This document shows positions 35,022-44,711 of a DNA stretch of 64,000 nucleotides, piece by piece. This DNA is from Martinezella rhizogenes (GTDB lineage: Bacteria > Pseudomonadota > Alphaproteobacteria > Rhizobiales > Rhizobiaceae), in contig NZ_SGNY01000002.1 in the NCBI RefSeq assembly GCF_007002745.1, forward strand, positions 434,001 to 498,000, given 5' to 3'. The position numbers and the translations under genes are program-made. Numbering within the stretch: the stretch's first letter is position 1; every line of letters begins with the position of its first letter. A model generated the notes under the pieces. That model ran no database searches and had not been told where the DNA came from. It saw only the letters and a list, made by a program, of their open reading frames with translations.

Positions 35022-35363
35022 TTAGCGGCGGATGACCGGGCAGCCACGCTCATTGGCAAAGACGATGCGGTCACGGCCCTGACGGTCGAAGCCTGCAACC
35101 ACGACGCGGCGCGGCGATACGTCAACAACGCGGGCACGGCGAAGACCCATGCGGCTTGCCTTTTCTTCCGCAAAGCGCGGCGAGCAGCCAAAGCGCGGGC
35201 GATCGGGACGACCCCAGCCGCGGCCTCTGTCATGGCCATAGCCATCCTGAACCTGAACTCTGAACTGAACATCCGAGCCAGCCGAAGCCGCAGGAGCGGT
35301 GGCGGAGATGCCGCCGAAAGCAATGAGAGCGGCAAGGCCGGCTTTTGCAAAGGTGTTGAACAT
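35022..35363 (-). CDS. Small secreted Arg-rich protein, unknown function
   Basis: This 113-residue protein has a signal peptide (MFNTFAKAGLAALIAFGGISATAPAASA, cut near 28). The mature part is basic and Gly/Arg-rich, with GYGHDRGRGWGRPDRPRFGC and a second Cys near the C-terminus (ERGCPVIRR). The internal SPRFAEEKASRMGLRRARVVDVS with RRVVVAGFDRQGRDRIVF looks like a small antifreeze-like or PepSY-related rhizobial family of unknown role. It is clearly a real gene by codon pattern and signal peptide, but I assign no function. Confidence 0.72.
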   Translation of the reverse strand: MFNTFAKAGLAALIAFGGISATAPAASAGSDVQFRVQVQDGYGHDRGRGWGRPDRPRFGCSPRFAEEKASRMGLRRARVVDVSPRRVVVAGFDRQGRDRIVFANERGCPVIRR

Positions 35364-35512
35364 GAACTCACTCCATTTGTTCTTCGCCGGCAGGGAACGT
35401 CCCTCAGCGATTGAGGAGACCCTAGTTCCAGCCGTCTGAACATTAACAGAACCGCATGTTCAGCAGGGGTTCATGGTTATTAACGGCAAAACACCCATTC
35501 ATGAATGGAAGA

Positions 35513-35935
35513 TCAGGCGGAGATATGCAGCACGATTTCGCGGCGGTGCGGCCGGTCGCGGTGCTCGAAAAGATAGATCCCCTGCCAGGTGCCAAGCGCG
35601 AGCCTGCCCTGCCCGATCGGCACGCCGATCGAAACCGCCGTTAGGGCCGATTTGATGTGTGCAGGCATATCGTCAGGGCCTTCCAGTGTGTGGATGACCC
35701 AGCGCATTGAGGCATCGTCCGAAGGCGGCACGAGGCGGGAAAAGAACATCGAGAGATCACGCTGGACATCCGGATCGGCATTTTCCTGGATAAGCAGCGA
35801 GCAGGATGTATGCCGGACAAAGACTGTCAGCAAGCCTTCGTCCACACCGCTCCCTCTCACGAAACCCTTGGCTTCGGATGTGAACTCGTAGAGCCCCTGT
35901 CCTTGGGTGGCGATGGTTATTGTCTTCTGCGGCAC
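35513..35935 (-). CDS. YjbQ/UPF0047-family protein
   Basis: This protein of about 140 residues matches the YjbQ family: ITIATQGQGLYEFTSEAKGFV, TVFVRHTSCSLLIQENADPDVQRDL and LGTWQGIYLFEHRDRPHRREIV with the conserved His residues. Some members have weak thiamine-phosphate synthase activity in vivo, but the physiological role is unresolved. I chose GTG at 35935 because it gives the usual family length (about 138-140). The frame extends to 35995, but the added residues show no family features. It is divergent from the bacteriophytochrome gene (267-nt gap). Confidence 0.88.
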   Translation of the reverse strand: MPQKTITIATQGQGLYEFTSEAKGFVRGSGVDEGLLTVFVRHTSCSLLIQENADPDVQRDLSMFFSRLVPPSDDASMRWVIHTLEGPDDMPAHIKSALTAVSIGVPIGQGRLALGTWQGIYLFEHRDRPHRREIVLHISA

Positions 35936-36202
35936 ATTTTTTTCTTTCAAACAGGCTGGAACAAAATCGGCACTGCGAACGTTACGCCATGTCAAATTCT
36001 ATCCGATAGGGGTAGAGATAAAACAATAACGCGACGGCGGGCCGTAACAACTAACGGAAAAGCGACGTCACGGTTGCAAGAAAACGGGGAAGGGTTGGCA
36101 ATATCAGAATGAATTATTCAGGCTTCCCCGTTCCTCGACGAACAGACTATTTTCAACACAAGACAAGTACCAAGCCGGGCACAGGGTGCGAAAGACTTCT
36201 TC

Positions 36203-38755
36203 ATGGCATCCACTGACTATCAAGTCGACCTGACCAATTGCGATCGCGAACCCATCCACATTCCAGGTTATATTCAACCGCATGGCTGTCTAATCGCCTG
36301 CGACAATGCCCTGCGCATGGTTCTGCGGCATTCGGAAAACTGCCGCGACATTCTGGGCATCGAGGGCGATCTGAACGGCAGAACTGCCGAAGAAGTGCTC
36401 GGCAAGGACCTCGTCCACGATCTTCGCAACGCGCTGACTGTAACCGGCAGAACCACCCGCCCCGCCATGTTGCCCAACATGCAGATGAGCGATGGCCGCA
36501 GCTTCGATATTGCCCTGCACCGTTACAAATCCACCACCATCATCGAGTTCGAACCATCGCAAGGCGAAACGCAACCGCTTGGCACGGCGCGCAAGATGGT
36601 GGACCGCATCCGCGAGGCCGACAGCGTCGAAAGCCTGATTTCAAGAACGACCCGGCTGATAAAGGCGACTTTAGGTTATGACCGGGTGATGATCTACCGT
36701 TTTGAGGAAGACGGGGCCGGCAAGGTGGTGTCGGAGGCAAAACAGCCGGAACTGGAGAGCTTTCTCGGGCAATATTTTCCGGCGAGCGACATACCCCAGC
36801 AAGCCCGGGCGCTTTATCTCAAGAACACGCTGCGCATCATTTCCGATGCCAGCGGTGCACGCGTTGCCGTCCTGCCCGCTCTCGACGCCTCCGGTGAACC
36901 GCTCGATCTGTCCTTCGCGCATCTGCGCAGCGTCTCGCCCATCCATTGCGAATATCTTCGCAACATGGGTGTTGGCGCCTCCATGTCGATTTCGGTGATT
37001 GTCGATGGGGCGCTGTGGGGCCTCATCGCCTGTCACCATTATTCTCCGCGCGTTCTGACGATGCCGGTCCGGATCGCCGCCGAAATGTTCGGAGAATTTT
37101 TCTCCATGCATTTGCAGGTTCTGAAGCAGAAGCGCCGGCTCGATACCGTCAACCACGCCCATGCCGCACTTGACCGCTTCCTGCGGCTTGCCGCCCATCA
37201 CGCCAATATCGAAGAATTGCTGATCGACAGTTTCCAGGATTTTGCCGAGCTGATGCCCTGCGATGGCGTCGGGCTCTGGGTTGGCAACAACTGGCACGGC
37301 CATGGCGCAACGCCGCCGCAGGATGCCATTCCAAGGCTGGCGCGCTTCGTCGCCTCGGCTTCCGAAAGTAAGGTCTGGGCCACCCATGCGCTGTCGCACG
37401 CCATACCGGAAGCGGAAATCTATGCCGGCACGGCCGCCGGGATGCTTGCCATTCCCTTGTCGCAGGTCAAGAACGACTATCTGCTGTTTTTCCGCAAGGA
37501 GATCGTTCAAAATCTGAACTGGGCCGGCAATCCCGAAAAATCCTATGAGACCGGCCCGTTGGGCGACCGCCTCACCCCCCGTAAGAGTTTCGCGATCTGG
37601 AAAGAAACCGTTCGCCTGCAGGCGCAGCCCTGGTCGGAAGCCGACCGGGAAATTGCCGAAGCGGCCAGAATTGCGCTTGTCGAGGTCGCCTTCCATCACA
37701 GCGAGCTGATGGCCGGCGAGAGGGAGCGCGCGGAAGTGCGCCAGCGCATGCTGAACGAGGAGCTTAATCACCGCGTCAAGAATGTTCTCGCCATCATCAA
37801 ATCGCTGGTCGGCAACCCCTCGCAGGAGGGCAAGACGCTGCAGGAATATGTGAGCGCGCTGAAGGGCCGCATTCAGGCGCTGTCATTTGCCCATGACCAG
37901 ATCATTCGCGGTGAAGGCGGCGGCGCGTTGCGCGATCTGCTGGAAGCTGAACTGTCGCCGCATCGCTCGCCGGAAACGACGGTGAAGCTTGCAGGTCCGC
38001 AGGTCACGCTCGATTCGCGCGCTTTCTCCGTCATGGCCTTGGTTCTGCATGAACTGGCAACGAATGCCGCCAAATACGGTGCGCTTTCGCAGACCGGCGG
38101 GCAGTTGCACGTAAACTGGGACGTCAACGAGAACGGCGATTGCGAAATCCAGTGGCGTGAAACCCTGCCAACCAAGCTGCCGACGCCGTCGCGCGCCGGT
38201 TTCGGCACGGCGCTCATCAGCCGCAGCATTCCCTACGATCTCGGTGGGCGCAGCACGATACGATATTTGCCGGACGGGCTGGAGGCGGACATTCTCCTGC
38301 CCTCCCGCCACGTTTCATCGGCCATGGCGGCCTCCACCGCAAAAACCGAGGAAGAAATCGTGCCGCAGGCCAGACGTTACAATCGGGAGGAACCGTTGAA
38401 GATATTGCTTGTCGAAGACCAGATGCTGATTGCCATGGATGTCGAAAACATGCTGGAAGACAACGGCATCAAGACGATCGAAACAGCAACCTCATCGGCG
38501 ATGGCGATCGAAAAGCTGAAGAGCTACGTGCCTGACGTCGCCATTCTCGACATCAATCTCGGTTCCGACACCTCGATCCCCGTCGCCCGGGAACTTCACC
38601 GCCGCGGCATCCCCTTCCTCTTTGCCACCGGTTATGCGGATGGCAGCATGGTGCCGGATGAATTCGGGGCTGTGCCGGTGATCCGGAAGCCTTATGACGA
38701 GGATGCGTTGATGGCGGGTATCGGGCTGCTGGTGGGTGATCCGGAGAGGGTATAA
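36203..38755 (+). CDS. agp2: Bacteriophytochrome HWE histidine kinase with fused response regulator (Agp2/AtBphP2-like)
   Basis: This 850-residue red/far-red photoreceptor binds biliverdin and signals through a histidine kinase. The N-terminus MASTDYQVDLTNCDREPIHIPG places the chromophore Cys at residue 13. PAS, GAF and PHY domains follow (about 15-500), with the chromophore-contacting FPASDIPQQAR. The transmitter has the HWE-type phospho-His region in EELNHRVKNVLAIIKSLV (about 520-537) and an ATPase domain with VLHELATNAAKYGAL. The C-terminal receiver (about 733-850; KILLVEDQMLIAMD, VAILDINLGSD) provides its own Asp acceptor. Sequence and domain order match Agp2 of Agrobacterium, a bathy phytochrome whose ground state is Pfr. 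It stands alone; no heme oxygenase gene is adjacent. Confidence 0.95.
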   Translation: MASTDYQVDLTNCDREPIHIPGYIQPHGCLIACDNALRMVLRHSENCRDILGIEGDLNGRTAEEVLGKDLVHDLRNALTVTGRTTRPAMLPNMQMSDGRSFDIALHRYKSTTIIEFEPSQGETQPLGTARKMVDRIREADSVESLISRTTRLIKATLGYDRVMIYRFEEDGAGKVVSEAKQPELESFLGQYFPASDIPQQARALYLKNTLRIISDASGARVAVLPALDASGEPLDLSFAHLRSVSPIHCEYLRNMGVGASMSISVIVDGALWGLIACHHYSPRVLTMPVRIAAEMFGEFFSMHLQVLKQKRRLDTVNHAHAALDRFLRLAAHHANIEELLIDSFQDFAELMPCDGVGLWVGNNWHGHGATPPQDAIPRLARFVASASESKVWATHALSHAIPEAEIYAGTAAGMLAIPLSQVKNDYLLFFRKEIVQNLNWAGNPEKSYETGPLGDRLTPRKSFAIWKETVRLQAQPWSEADREIAEAARIALVEVAFHHSELMAGERERAEVRQRMLNEELNHRVKNVLAIIKSLVGNPSQEGKTLQEYVSALKGRIQALSFAHDQIIRGEGGGALRDLLEAELSPHRSPETTVKLAGPQVTLDSRAFSVMALVLHELATNAAKYGALSQTGGQLHVNWDVNENGDCEIQWRETLPTKLPTPSRAGFGTALISRSIPYDLGGRSTIRYLPDGLEADILLPSRHVSSAMAASTAKTEEEIVPQARRYNREEPLKILLVEDQMLIAMDVENMLEDNGIKTIETATSSAMAIEKLKSYVPDVAILDINLGSDTSIPVARELHRRGIPFLFATGYADGSMVPDEFGAVPVIRKPYDEDALMAGIGLLVGDPERV

Positions 38756-38790
38756 CGTCCTTAGCTCGCGAAACACTAGTGCCTTGCACT

Positions 38791-38877
38791 GCGTCATCCC
38801 TGGGCTTGTCCCAGGGATCTAAGCACATCAACAAAATCAATCGATTGCAGATCCTCGGGACAAGCCCGAGGGTGACG
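38791..38877. repeat. Rhizobial intergenic palindromic element, copy 4
   Basis: The hairpins ATCCCTGGGCTTGTCCCAGGGAT and ATCCTCGGGACAAGCCCGAGGGT are bounded by inverted GCGTCATC/GGTGACG ends. Located between the convergent agp2 and DUF930-protein genes. The linker CAATCGATTGCAGAT closely matches the linker of copy 1 (ATCGATCGGTTGCAGAT). Confidence 0.8.
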
Positions 38878-38922
38878 AAAGAGATGTTGGGCGTTTCACC
38901 GGCGACCTCAGAATCTGTGCCC

Positions 38923-39909
38923 TTACTGGAAACGCGTGAAGCCGCGCTTTTTCGCATCATCCGGGCTTACCGCATTGCCGATTTTAAACCGGAATTCCGT
39001 GACGGTATAATTCTCCAGATCAACCTCGCACTGGAACGATACATCGTGCCAGCTATTGCCGGTGTTGAATGCACCGCCCGAAGCATCGATCGAGTTCCCG
39101 GAGATCCTGCCACCGGTATCTGAAAAGGGTATCATGCCCCTGGCTGCAAAACCCGCACCCTGAATTTGGGCCAGGGCCTCCGTGCTGCAAAGCTGCACGA
39201 CACGGCGACGCGGTGGAAGATCACCGAACATCTGACGTCTCTGGGCGGGAGAAAGCAGCGACGAGGAAAGCAGACTTTTGGCAGCAGGAAGTTTTGCGGG
39301 CTTTTCTTCCGCCACGTCAGCTGGCTTTTCCTCCGTGGGCTTTGCTTGCGGCACGGGTGCTTGATCCGGCTCAGCCTCTTGCTTGGCGGGCGAAACCGCA
39401 ATCTCCCCCTGATCGGCGGAAGCCTGAAGGTCGCTATTGGCGGCAGCAGGCGCGGGCTTCTCCTCTGCCGTTTTTTCCGGCTGGCTTTCTGGTTGCTCGG
39501 AAGGCTCGGTCTTTTCCGCCTCTTCAGCTTTTCCCGGCTTGTCCTCAGGGTCGGACTGCGCCTCTTCCGGCCTCATGGCGATGGCGGGCAACGTTGCCGG
39601 CATGGGCGGCAAAGGTTTTGCTTCCTCTGCCGGCGGCGCTGGCGGTGGTGGCGGAGGCTGCGGCTTCTCCTCCTGCTTTGCCTCTTCCGCACCGGGCGGT
39701 TTGCCTTCCTCTGCCTTCTTCTCCTCAGGCGGCGACACCAGATCGACGCTGATGCTTTCCGGCTCCTGCGGTTCGGCTATCCGTTCCGGCAGTTCGAAAA
39801 GGAAGATCGCGACAACGGCAAGATGCAGCAGCACGGAGACGGGCACAGCCCAACCTCTCCACCGCCATTTTTCTGCCGAAACCTGTTCCATCTCATCGAA
39901 CCTGAGCAT
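38923..39909 (-). CDS. TonB-like Pro/Glu-rich membrane protein with DUF930 domain
   Basis: This 328-residue protein has a cytoplasmic start and one membrane helix (WAVPVSVLLHLAVVAIFLFELP, about 19-40), the layout of TonB/TolA. A very long Pro/Glu/Lys/Ala-rich spacer (about 45-205) would cross the periplasm. The C-terminal domain (about 215-328) has SSSLLSPAQRRQMFGDLP, VQLCSTEALAQIQ and FQCEVDLENYTVTEFRFKIG with two Cys. This is the DUF930 domain known from Rhizobiales. Energy coupling to an outer-membrane receptor is a guess from layout; no ExbB/ExbD genes are nearby. The Pro-rich stretch is low complexity and will mislead similarity searches. Confidence 0.8.
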   Translation of the reverse strand: MLRFDEMEQVSAEKWRWRGWAVPVSVLLHLAVVAIFLFELPERIAEPQEPESISVDLVSPPEEKKAEEGKPPGAEEAKQEEKPQPPPPPPAPPAEEAKPLPPMPATLPAIAMRPEEAQSDPEDKPGKAEEAEKTEPSEQPESQPEKTAEEKPAPAAANSDLQASADQGEIAVSPAKQEAEPDQAPVPQAKPTEEKPADVAEEKPAKLPAAKSLLSSSLLSPAQRRQMFGDLPPRRRVVQLCSTEALAQIQGAGFAARGMIPFSDTGGRISGNSIDASGGAFNTGNSWHDVSFQCEVDLENYTVTEFRFKIGNAVSPDDAKKRGFTRFQ

Positions 39910-40052
39910 TGCCTGTCAAAGCGGAACCGCCGTCACATCAGGACAATGCGTAAAAACAAAGGGATAAAGCATCTGGCTTTTCACAGAAAAACGGAGCGCT
40001 TTATTTTCACACATAAGGCTTGTCGCAGAGTTCGCCAGTGCGGGAAACAAAA

Positions 40053-40080
40053 AACCCGGCCAGAGGTGACTGACCGGGTT
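40053..40080 (-). terminator. Intrinsic terminator after rpoD
   Basis: AACCCGG pairs with CCGGGTT around a 14-nt loop that may extend the stem (CCA/TGA), flanked by an A run that gives a T tract on the minus strand. It lies 24 nt beyond the rpoD stop codon. Confidence 0.75.
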
Positions 40081-40103
40081 CAATTTTAAAGGAAGCGGAA
40101 CGC

Positions 40104-42158
40104 TTAGCTGTCGAGGAAGCTGCGCAGCTTTCTGGAGCGGCTCGGATGCTTCAGCTTGCGCAGCGCCTTCGCTTCGATCTGACGAATACGTTCGCGCGTG
40201 ACCGAGAACTGCTGGCCGACTTCTTCCAGCGTATGGTCGGTGTTCATGCCGATGCCGAAACGCATGCGCAGAACACGTTCTTCACGCGGCGTCAGTGACG
40301 CCAGAACGCGGGTCGTCGTCTCGCGCAGGTTCGCCTGAATGGCCGCGTCGATCGGCAGCAGCGCGTTCTTGTCTTCGATGAAGTCACCGAGATGCGAATC
40401 CTCTTCGTCACCCACGGGGGTTTCGAGCGAGATCGGCTCCTTGGCGATCTTCAGAACCTTGCGCACCTTTTCAAGCGGCATGGCCAGCTTCTCGGCCAGC
40501 TCTTCCGGGGTCGGCTCGCGGCCGATCTCGTGCAGCATCTGGCGCGAGGTGCGAACGATCTTGTTAATCGTTTCGATCATATGCACCGGAATACGGATCG
40601 TGCGGGCCTGGTCGGCGATCGAACGGGTGATCGCCTGCCTGATCCACCAGGTCGCATAGGTCGAGAACTTGTAACCGCGACGGTATTCGAACTTGTCGAC
40701 CGCCTTCATCAGGCCGATATTGCCTTCCTGAATGAGATCGAGGAACTGCAGGCCACGGTTGGTGTATTTCTTCGCAATCGAGATCACCAGACGCAGGTTG
40801 GCCTCGACCATCTCCTTCTTGGCGATACGCGCTTCGCGCTCACCCTTCTGCACCATCGAAACGATGCGGCGGAACTCGGCGATGGAAATGCCGGTTTCCG
40901 TGGAGAGATTCTGGATTTCCTGACGGATTTCGCGGATCGTATTGCTTTCCTCGCGCGCGAATTCCTTCCAGCCGCGAGCGGCCAGATTGGCAATCGATTT
41001 CATCCAGTTCGGGTCGAGTTCCGCACCGTGATACTGCTCGAGGAAGCTGTCGCGTTTGACGCCGTAAGATTCGGCAAGGCGCAGCAGGCGGCCTTCATTC
41101 TGCATCAGGCGCTTGGAAATGTCGTAGAGCTGCTCGACGAGGCTATCGATGCGGTTCTGGTTCAGCGACAGCGACTTGACGGCCGTGATCAGCTGATCCT
41201 TCAGTTCCTTGTAGCGACGCTCCTGACCGGAGGACAGGGTGCCGGTGCAGGCCAGACGCGCCTCAACCTGCTGGTCCTGAAGCTTGCGCAGCTTCTTGTA
41301 GGTATCAGCGATGGTGTCGAGCGTTTCCATGACCTGCGGGCGCAGTTCGGCTTCCATCGCGGCAAGCGAAAGATTGGACTCGTCGTCGTCCTCTTCTTCC
41401 TCTTCCGGCGGCAGGCCATCGCCACCCACATCGGTCACGTCATCGTCGCCGCTCGGCGCACGCAGCTTGCGGGTCTTTTCCTTCTCCTCGGCAGCCTTGC
41501 GGTCCGCCTCGATCTTCTCCGGGCTCTGGAACTGCGGCGCAGCCTTGGCTTCCGGACCGGAATAGGTGGTTTCGAGATCGATGATCTCGCGCAGCAGCGT
41601 CGTGCCTTCGTTCAGTTCGTCGCGCCAGATGATCAGCGCCTGGAACGTCAGCGGGCTTTCGCACAGGCCCGAAATCATCGTTTCGCGGCCGGCCTCGATG
41701 CGCTTGGCGATGGCGATTTCGCCTTCGCGCGACAGAAGCTCGACCGAACCCATTTCGCGCAGATACATGCGTACCGGGTCATCGGTACGGTCGGTCGGTT
41801 CTTTCTTCTTGGCGGTCGCAAGTGCTGTGCCGCCGGAGGGCGCCAGTTCGCCGCCTTCGGAATCTTCCGATTCCGAATCGTCGCTTTCGGCCTCGCCAGA
41901 CGCTTCCTCCGCATCCTCGTCCTCGATGACGTTGATGCCCATATCGGACAGCATCGCCATCGTGTCTTCGATCTGCTCGGAGGTCACCTCTTCGGACGGC
42001 AGGACGGAATTCAGCTCGTCCATCGTCACATAGCCGCGCTTCTTGGCGGCCTTGATCATTTTCTTGACCGCGTCATCCGAAAGATCGAGAAGCGGACCGT
42101 CCGTCGCACCGTCGCGTTCGTTTTCTGCTTCTTCGTTTTCTTTGACTTTGGTTGCCAT
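40104..42158 (-). CDS. rpoD: Primary RNA polymerase sigma factor (sigma-70)
   Basis: RpoD directs RNA polymerase to housekeeping promoters. The 684-residue protein has all regions. These are sigma 1.1 (about 25-95, [20 protein letters not shown]), an acidic spacer rich in Asp/Glu/Ser (about 100-130), region 1.2 ([21 protein letters not shown]) and the long non-conserved insert of primary sigma factors (about 190-440). Region 2 has [29 protein letters not shown] and the -10 helix [22 protein letters not shown]. Region 3 is present, and region 4 has the -35 helix [22 protein letters not shown] at the C-terminus. It follows dnaG on the same strand with a 393-nt gap, echoing the widespread dnaG-rpoD macromolecular-synthesis arrangement. 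Confidence 0.98.
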   Translation of the reverse strand: MATKVKENEEAENERDGATDGPLLDLSDDAVKKMIKAAKKRGYVTMDELNSVLPSEEVTSEQIEDTMAMLSDMGINVIEDEDAEEASGEAESDDSESEDSEGGELAPSGGTALATAKKKEPTDRTDDPVRMYLREMGSVELLSREGEIAIAKRIEAGRETMISGLCESPLTFQALIIWRDELNEGTTLLREIIDLETTYSGPEAKAAPQFQSPEKIEADRKAAEEKEKTRKLRAPSGDDDVTDVGGDGLPPEEEEEDDDESNLSLAAMEAELRPQVMETLDTIADTYKKLRKLQDQQVEARLACTGTLSSGQERRYKELKDQLITAVKSLSLNQNRIDSLVEQLYDISKRLMQNEGRLLRLAESYGVKRDSFLEQYHGAELDPNWMKSIANLAARGWKEFAREESNTIREIRQEIQNLSTETGISIAEFRRIVSMVQKGEREARIAKKEMVEANLRLVISIAKKYTNRGLQFLDLIQEGNIGLMKAVDKFEYRRGYKFSTYATWWIRQAITRSIADQARTIRIPVHMIETINKIVRTSRQMLHEIGREPTPEELAEKLAMPLEKVRKVLKIAKEPISLETPVGDEEDSHLGDFIEDKNALLPIDAAIQANLRETTTRVLASLTPREERVLRMRFGIGMNTDHTLEEVGQQFSVTRERIRQIEAKALRKLKHPSRSRKLRSFLDS

Positions 42159-42551
42159 CTATCTCGTCGCTTTCCCTGACGCTAACACCTGTTCCGCCGC
42201 ATCGCCGTCCGCCCCTTGAGCATCCAGCGGTTTGCCGCGAATCACTGTCAGACACCTAACGGAGTGATCTTTAATTGCCGATTAACCACGGCAGCCTCAG
42301 GCAGAATGCAAAGACAGTGCACCCGGAAATGCTTGCTCATGCAATTTCTATCCGCCAAGGCTCATTCCACCTTACTTTTCCTGAAATGGTGATTCCCGCT
42401 ATTTCCCGCCCCGTCAAGCCTTTGAGGGCGAGACAGCCACGGAAATTCTCAAAAAAGGCCGCATTTCACGGTTATCACCAGACTATCCCCTATTTAGGAC
42501 GCTTGCCGCAAAAGGCAACCCCACACGTCTTTCAATTCTTGGCCAGCCCTT
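42159..42551. other. dnaG-rpoD intergenic region, rpoD promoter area
   Basis: This 393-nt gap contains no convincing gene; the plus-strand reading frame at 42275 has no clear ribosome-binding site and runs into dnaG. On the minus strand CTTGACGGGGCGGG (around 42408-42421) offers a rhizobial-type -35 (CTTGAC), though a matching -10 is weak. The region is long enough to hold several rpoD promoters. Confidence 0.45.
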
Positions 42552-44537
42552 TCAGCCATGGCCGAAGGCCGGCCCCTTCACCCGGCCGGACATGACCCCG
42601 AAACCATCGATGATCGCCTCCTGATTTTCCATTCGGCCGATTTCAAGCTGCACCTCGGCCAATGCCCGCACCAGAAGCGTGCCGCGCTCGTCATCCGTCG
42701 CCTCGGCGATTTCCCGTTCCAGCTCCCGCTTCTGCCAGAGCAGGGATTTGGTTCGCTTGTGCAAGGAAAGCGCCTGCACATAACCTTCGCGCGCATCTTC
42801 CATCGCCGCCTGTTCAGTCGCCGTCCACAGGCGGGCATTGCGCACCTGCTGGTCCATCGTCTTCAACAGCGCCTCGAAGTCCTGCTGCGACAGGCGCTCT
42901 ATCAGCCCTGCCCGCGATATCTCCGCCGCACTTTCCGCCGCATAGGTCAGCACTGTCGACCACAGGCGCTGCAGATCGCGGTTTTCATAATCGATGGCAG
43001 CGATCTCGTCATATTCCTCGAGCAGTAATTCGGGATGGTTGACGATGGTGATGGCAAGAACGCTTTCCCGGAGCGAGGGTTTGGTCTGATACCCTCTCAC
43101 CAGACCCGATTGCGCCAACCGGTCCGAAATACTGCTGGCAGGCGCCGACATCGCCCCGCCCCGCCCCGGCGCATTGCGCTGGAAGCCGCGCCCGGCGCCC
43201 TGCCCGCCATCGCGACGGAAGTTCCCGCCCTGTTGCCCGCCCTGCTGAAAGCGCGGTTGGAAGAAGCCATTCAGCCTGTCGCGCATATCCTGCTGGTAAA
43301 AACGGCGCACCGTCTCGTCGCCGATCACGGAAACGATCTGTCTCAGACGGCTTTCAAGCTGGGCCCGCTTTTCGGGCGTATCAAAGGTAACGGCGGATGT
43401 TTCACGGCTCCAGACCATCGCGGCAAGCGGTTTGGCTTCAGAAAGCACCCGGTCGAAGGGCGCCCGCCCCTCCAGCCGCACGAGATCGTCCGGGTCTTTT
43501 CCGTCAGGCAAAAGCGCAAAGCTGACGGAGCGGTCGGGCTTGATATGCGGCAAAGCCAGATCGGCCGCACGGTTGGCGGCGCGAATGCCGGCGCCATCAC
43601 CATCAAAGCAGAGGATCGGCTGCGGTGACATTTTCCAGAGGAGATCGAGCTGGCTTTCCGTCAGCGCCGTGCCGAGCGGCGCGACGGCGTTTTCGACACC
43701 GGCCTGATAAAGCGCGATGACATCCATATAGCCTTCAACGGCAATAACGGTGCCGCCGGCAGCCTGCGAGGCGCGGCGGGCGCGGGCAAAATTGTAAAGA
43801 ACATTGCCCTTATGAAAAAGCTCGGTCTCGTTGGAATTCAGATATTTCGCCACCGCATCCGCCGCCATGGCGCGGCCGCCGAAAGCGATCACCTTTTCCC
43901 GCGACGACAGGATCGGGAACATGATGCGATCCCGGAACCGGTCGTAAGAAACCGGCACGTTCTCATGCACCACCAGCCCGCAGGCCTCCATCTGCTCGCG
44001 CGCCACACCCTTGCTGGCCAGATGTTCTTTGAGAGCATTACGGCTATCCGGCGCAAAGCCGAGCCTGAAAGTCTCGATGGTCCGTCCGGTCAACCCGCGA
44101 TCGCGCAAATAAGCCCGCGCCCGCGCGCCAAGCGCCGTCTGCAACTGATCCTGAAAGAACAGCGTCGCCATTTCCATGACATCCTGCAGCGAGGTGCGCT
44201 CACGCTCACGCTTTTCCGCCTGCGGATCGGGCTGCGGCATGGAAATGCCGGCCATATCGGCAATCTGCTGCACGGCCTCGGGAAAACTCAAGCCCTCAAG
44301 GTCTGTCAAGAACCGGAAATGATCGCCGGAAACACCGCAACCGAAACAATGATACCGCCCCTTGCGGTCCTCACAATGGAAACTGGGGCTTTTTTCACCG
44401 TGAAACGGGCAGCAGGCCCAATAATCGCCCCGCGGCGTATTGGTCTTCTTCTTGTCCCAAGACACACGTCGACCGATCACATCGGAGATGTTCACGCGGT
44501 CGCGTATCTCATCGAGAAAAGAATTGGAAAAGCGCAT
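42552..44537 (-). CDS. dnaG: DNA primase
   Basis: DnaG makes RNA primers for chromosome replication. The 661-residue protein has the N-terminal zinc domain (about 40-66: CCPFHGEKSPSFHC and GRYHCFGCG, the four-ligand CHC2 motif). The polymerase core has the TOPRIM motifs EGYMDVIALYQAG, APLGTALTESQ and CFDGDGAGIRAANRA (about 265-330). A C-terminal helicase-interacting region of about 150 residues follows a Gly/Arg/Gln-rich linker (FQQGGQQGGNFRRDGG, about 440-455). Length and order are normal for the family. The ATG at 44537 follows CAGGTAA. It precedes rpoD on the minus strand and is divergent from the BrnT/BrnA pair. Confidence 0.97.
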   Translation of the reverse strand: MRFSNSFLDEIRDRVNISDVIGRRVSWDKKKTNTPRGDYWACCPFHGEKSPSFHCEDRKGRYHCFGCGVSGDHFRFLTDLEGLSFPEAVQQIADMAGISMPQPDPQAEKRERERTSLQDVMEMATLFFQDQLQTALGARARAYLRDRGLTGRTIETFRLGFAPDSRNALKEHLASKGVAREQMEACGLVVHENVPVSYDRFRDRIMFPILSSREKVIAFGGRAMAADAVAKYLNSNETELFHKGNVLYNFARARRASQAAGGTVIAVEGYMDVIALYQAGVENAVAPLGTALTESQLDLLWKMSPQPILCFDGDGAGIRAANRAADLALPHIKPDRSVSFALLPDGKDPDDLVRLEGRAPFDRVLSEAKPLAAMVWSRETSAVTFDTPEKRAQLESRLRQIVSVIGDETVRRFYQQDMRDRLNGFFQPRFQQGGQQGGNFRRDGGQGAGRGFQRNAPGRGGAMSAPASSISDRLAQSGLVRGYQTKPSLRESVLAITIVNHPELLLEEYDEIAAIDYENRDLQRLWSTVLTYAAESAAEISRAGLIERLSQQDFEALLKTMDQQVRNARLWTATEQAAMEDAREGYVQALSLHKRTKSLLWQKRELEREIAEATDDERGTLLVRALAEVQLEIGRMENQEAIIDGFGVMSGRVKGPAFGHG

Positions 44538-44642
44538 GGGTTACCTGTTCGAGGCCAGTCTTTCATATAAGCGCATAAAGGCCGCAATACAAAATGGGTA
44601 GGTAAATAATACCCGATATTCACAGGCGGCATTGACATAAGT

Positions 44643-44662
44643 GTATATACAAAAGAATATAC
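44643..44662. promoter_or_regulatory. Candidate BrnA operator in the brnTA promoter
   Basis: GTATAT-8 nt-ATATAC (44643-44662) is a perfect inverted repeat in an AT-rich stretch 50 nt upstream of brnT. BrnA antitoxins repress their own operon by binding such palindromes, so this is the likely autoregulatory site. Confidence 0.6.
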
Positions 44663-44711
44663 AGAAACGACGCATGAGTGCCCTAAAGCTGGAATCAGTT
44701 TCAGGTGGCTC

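Noticed and set aside
40392-42179. A 595-codon open frame antisense to rpoD
   Set aside because: Same cause as above: the complement of a well-supported essential gene with all sigma-70 regions.
42275-42595. A 106-codon plus-strand frame between rpoD and dnaG
   Set aside because: No ribosome-binding site, no recognisable pattern, and it overlaps the end of dnaG.
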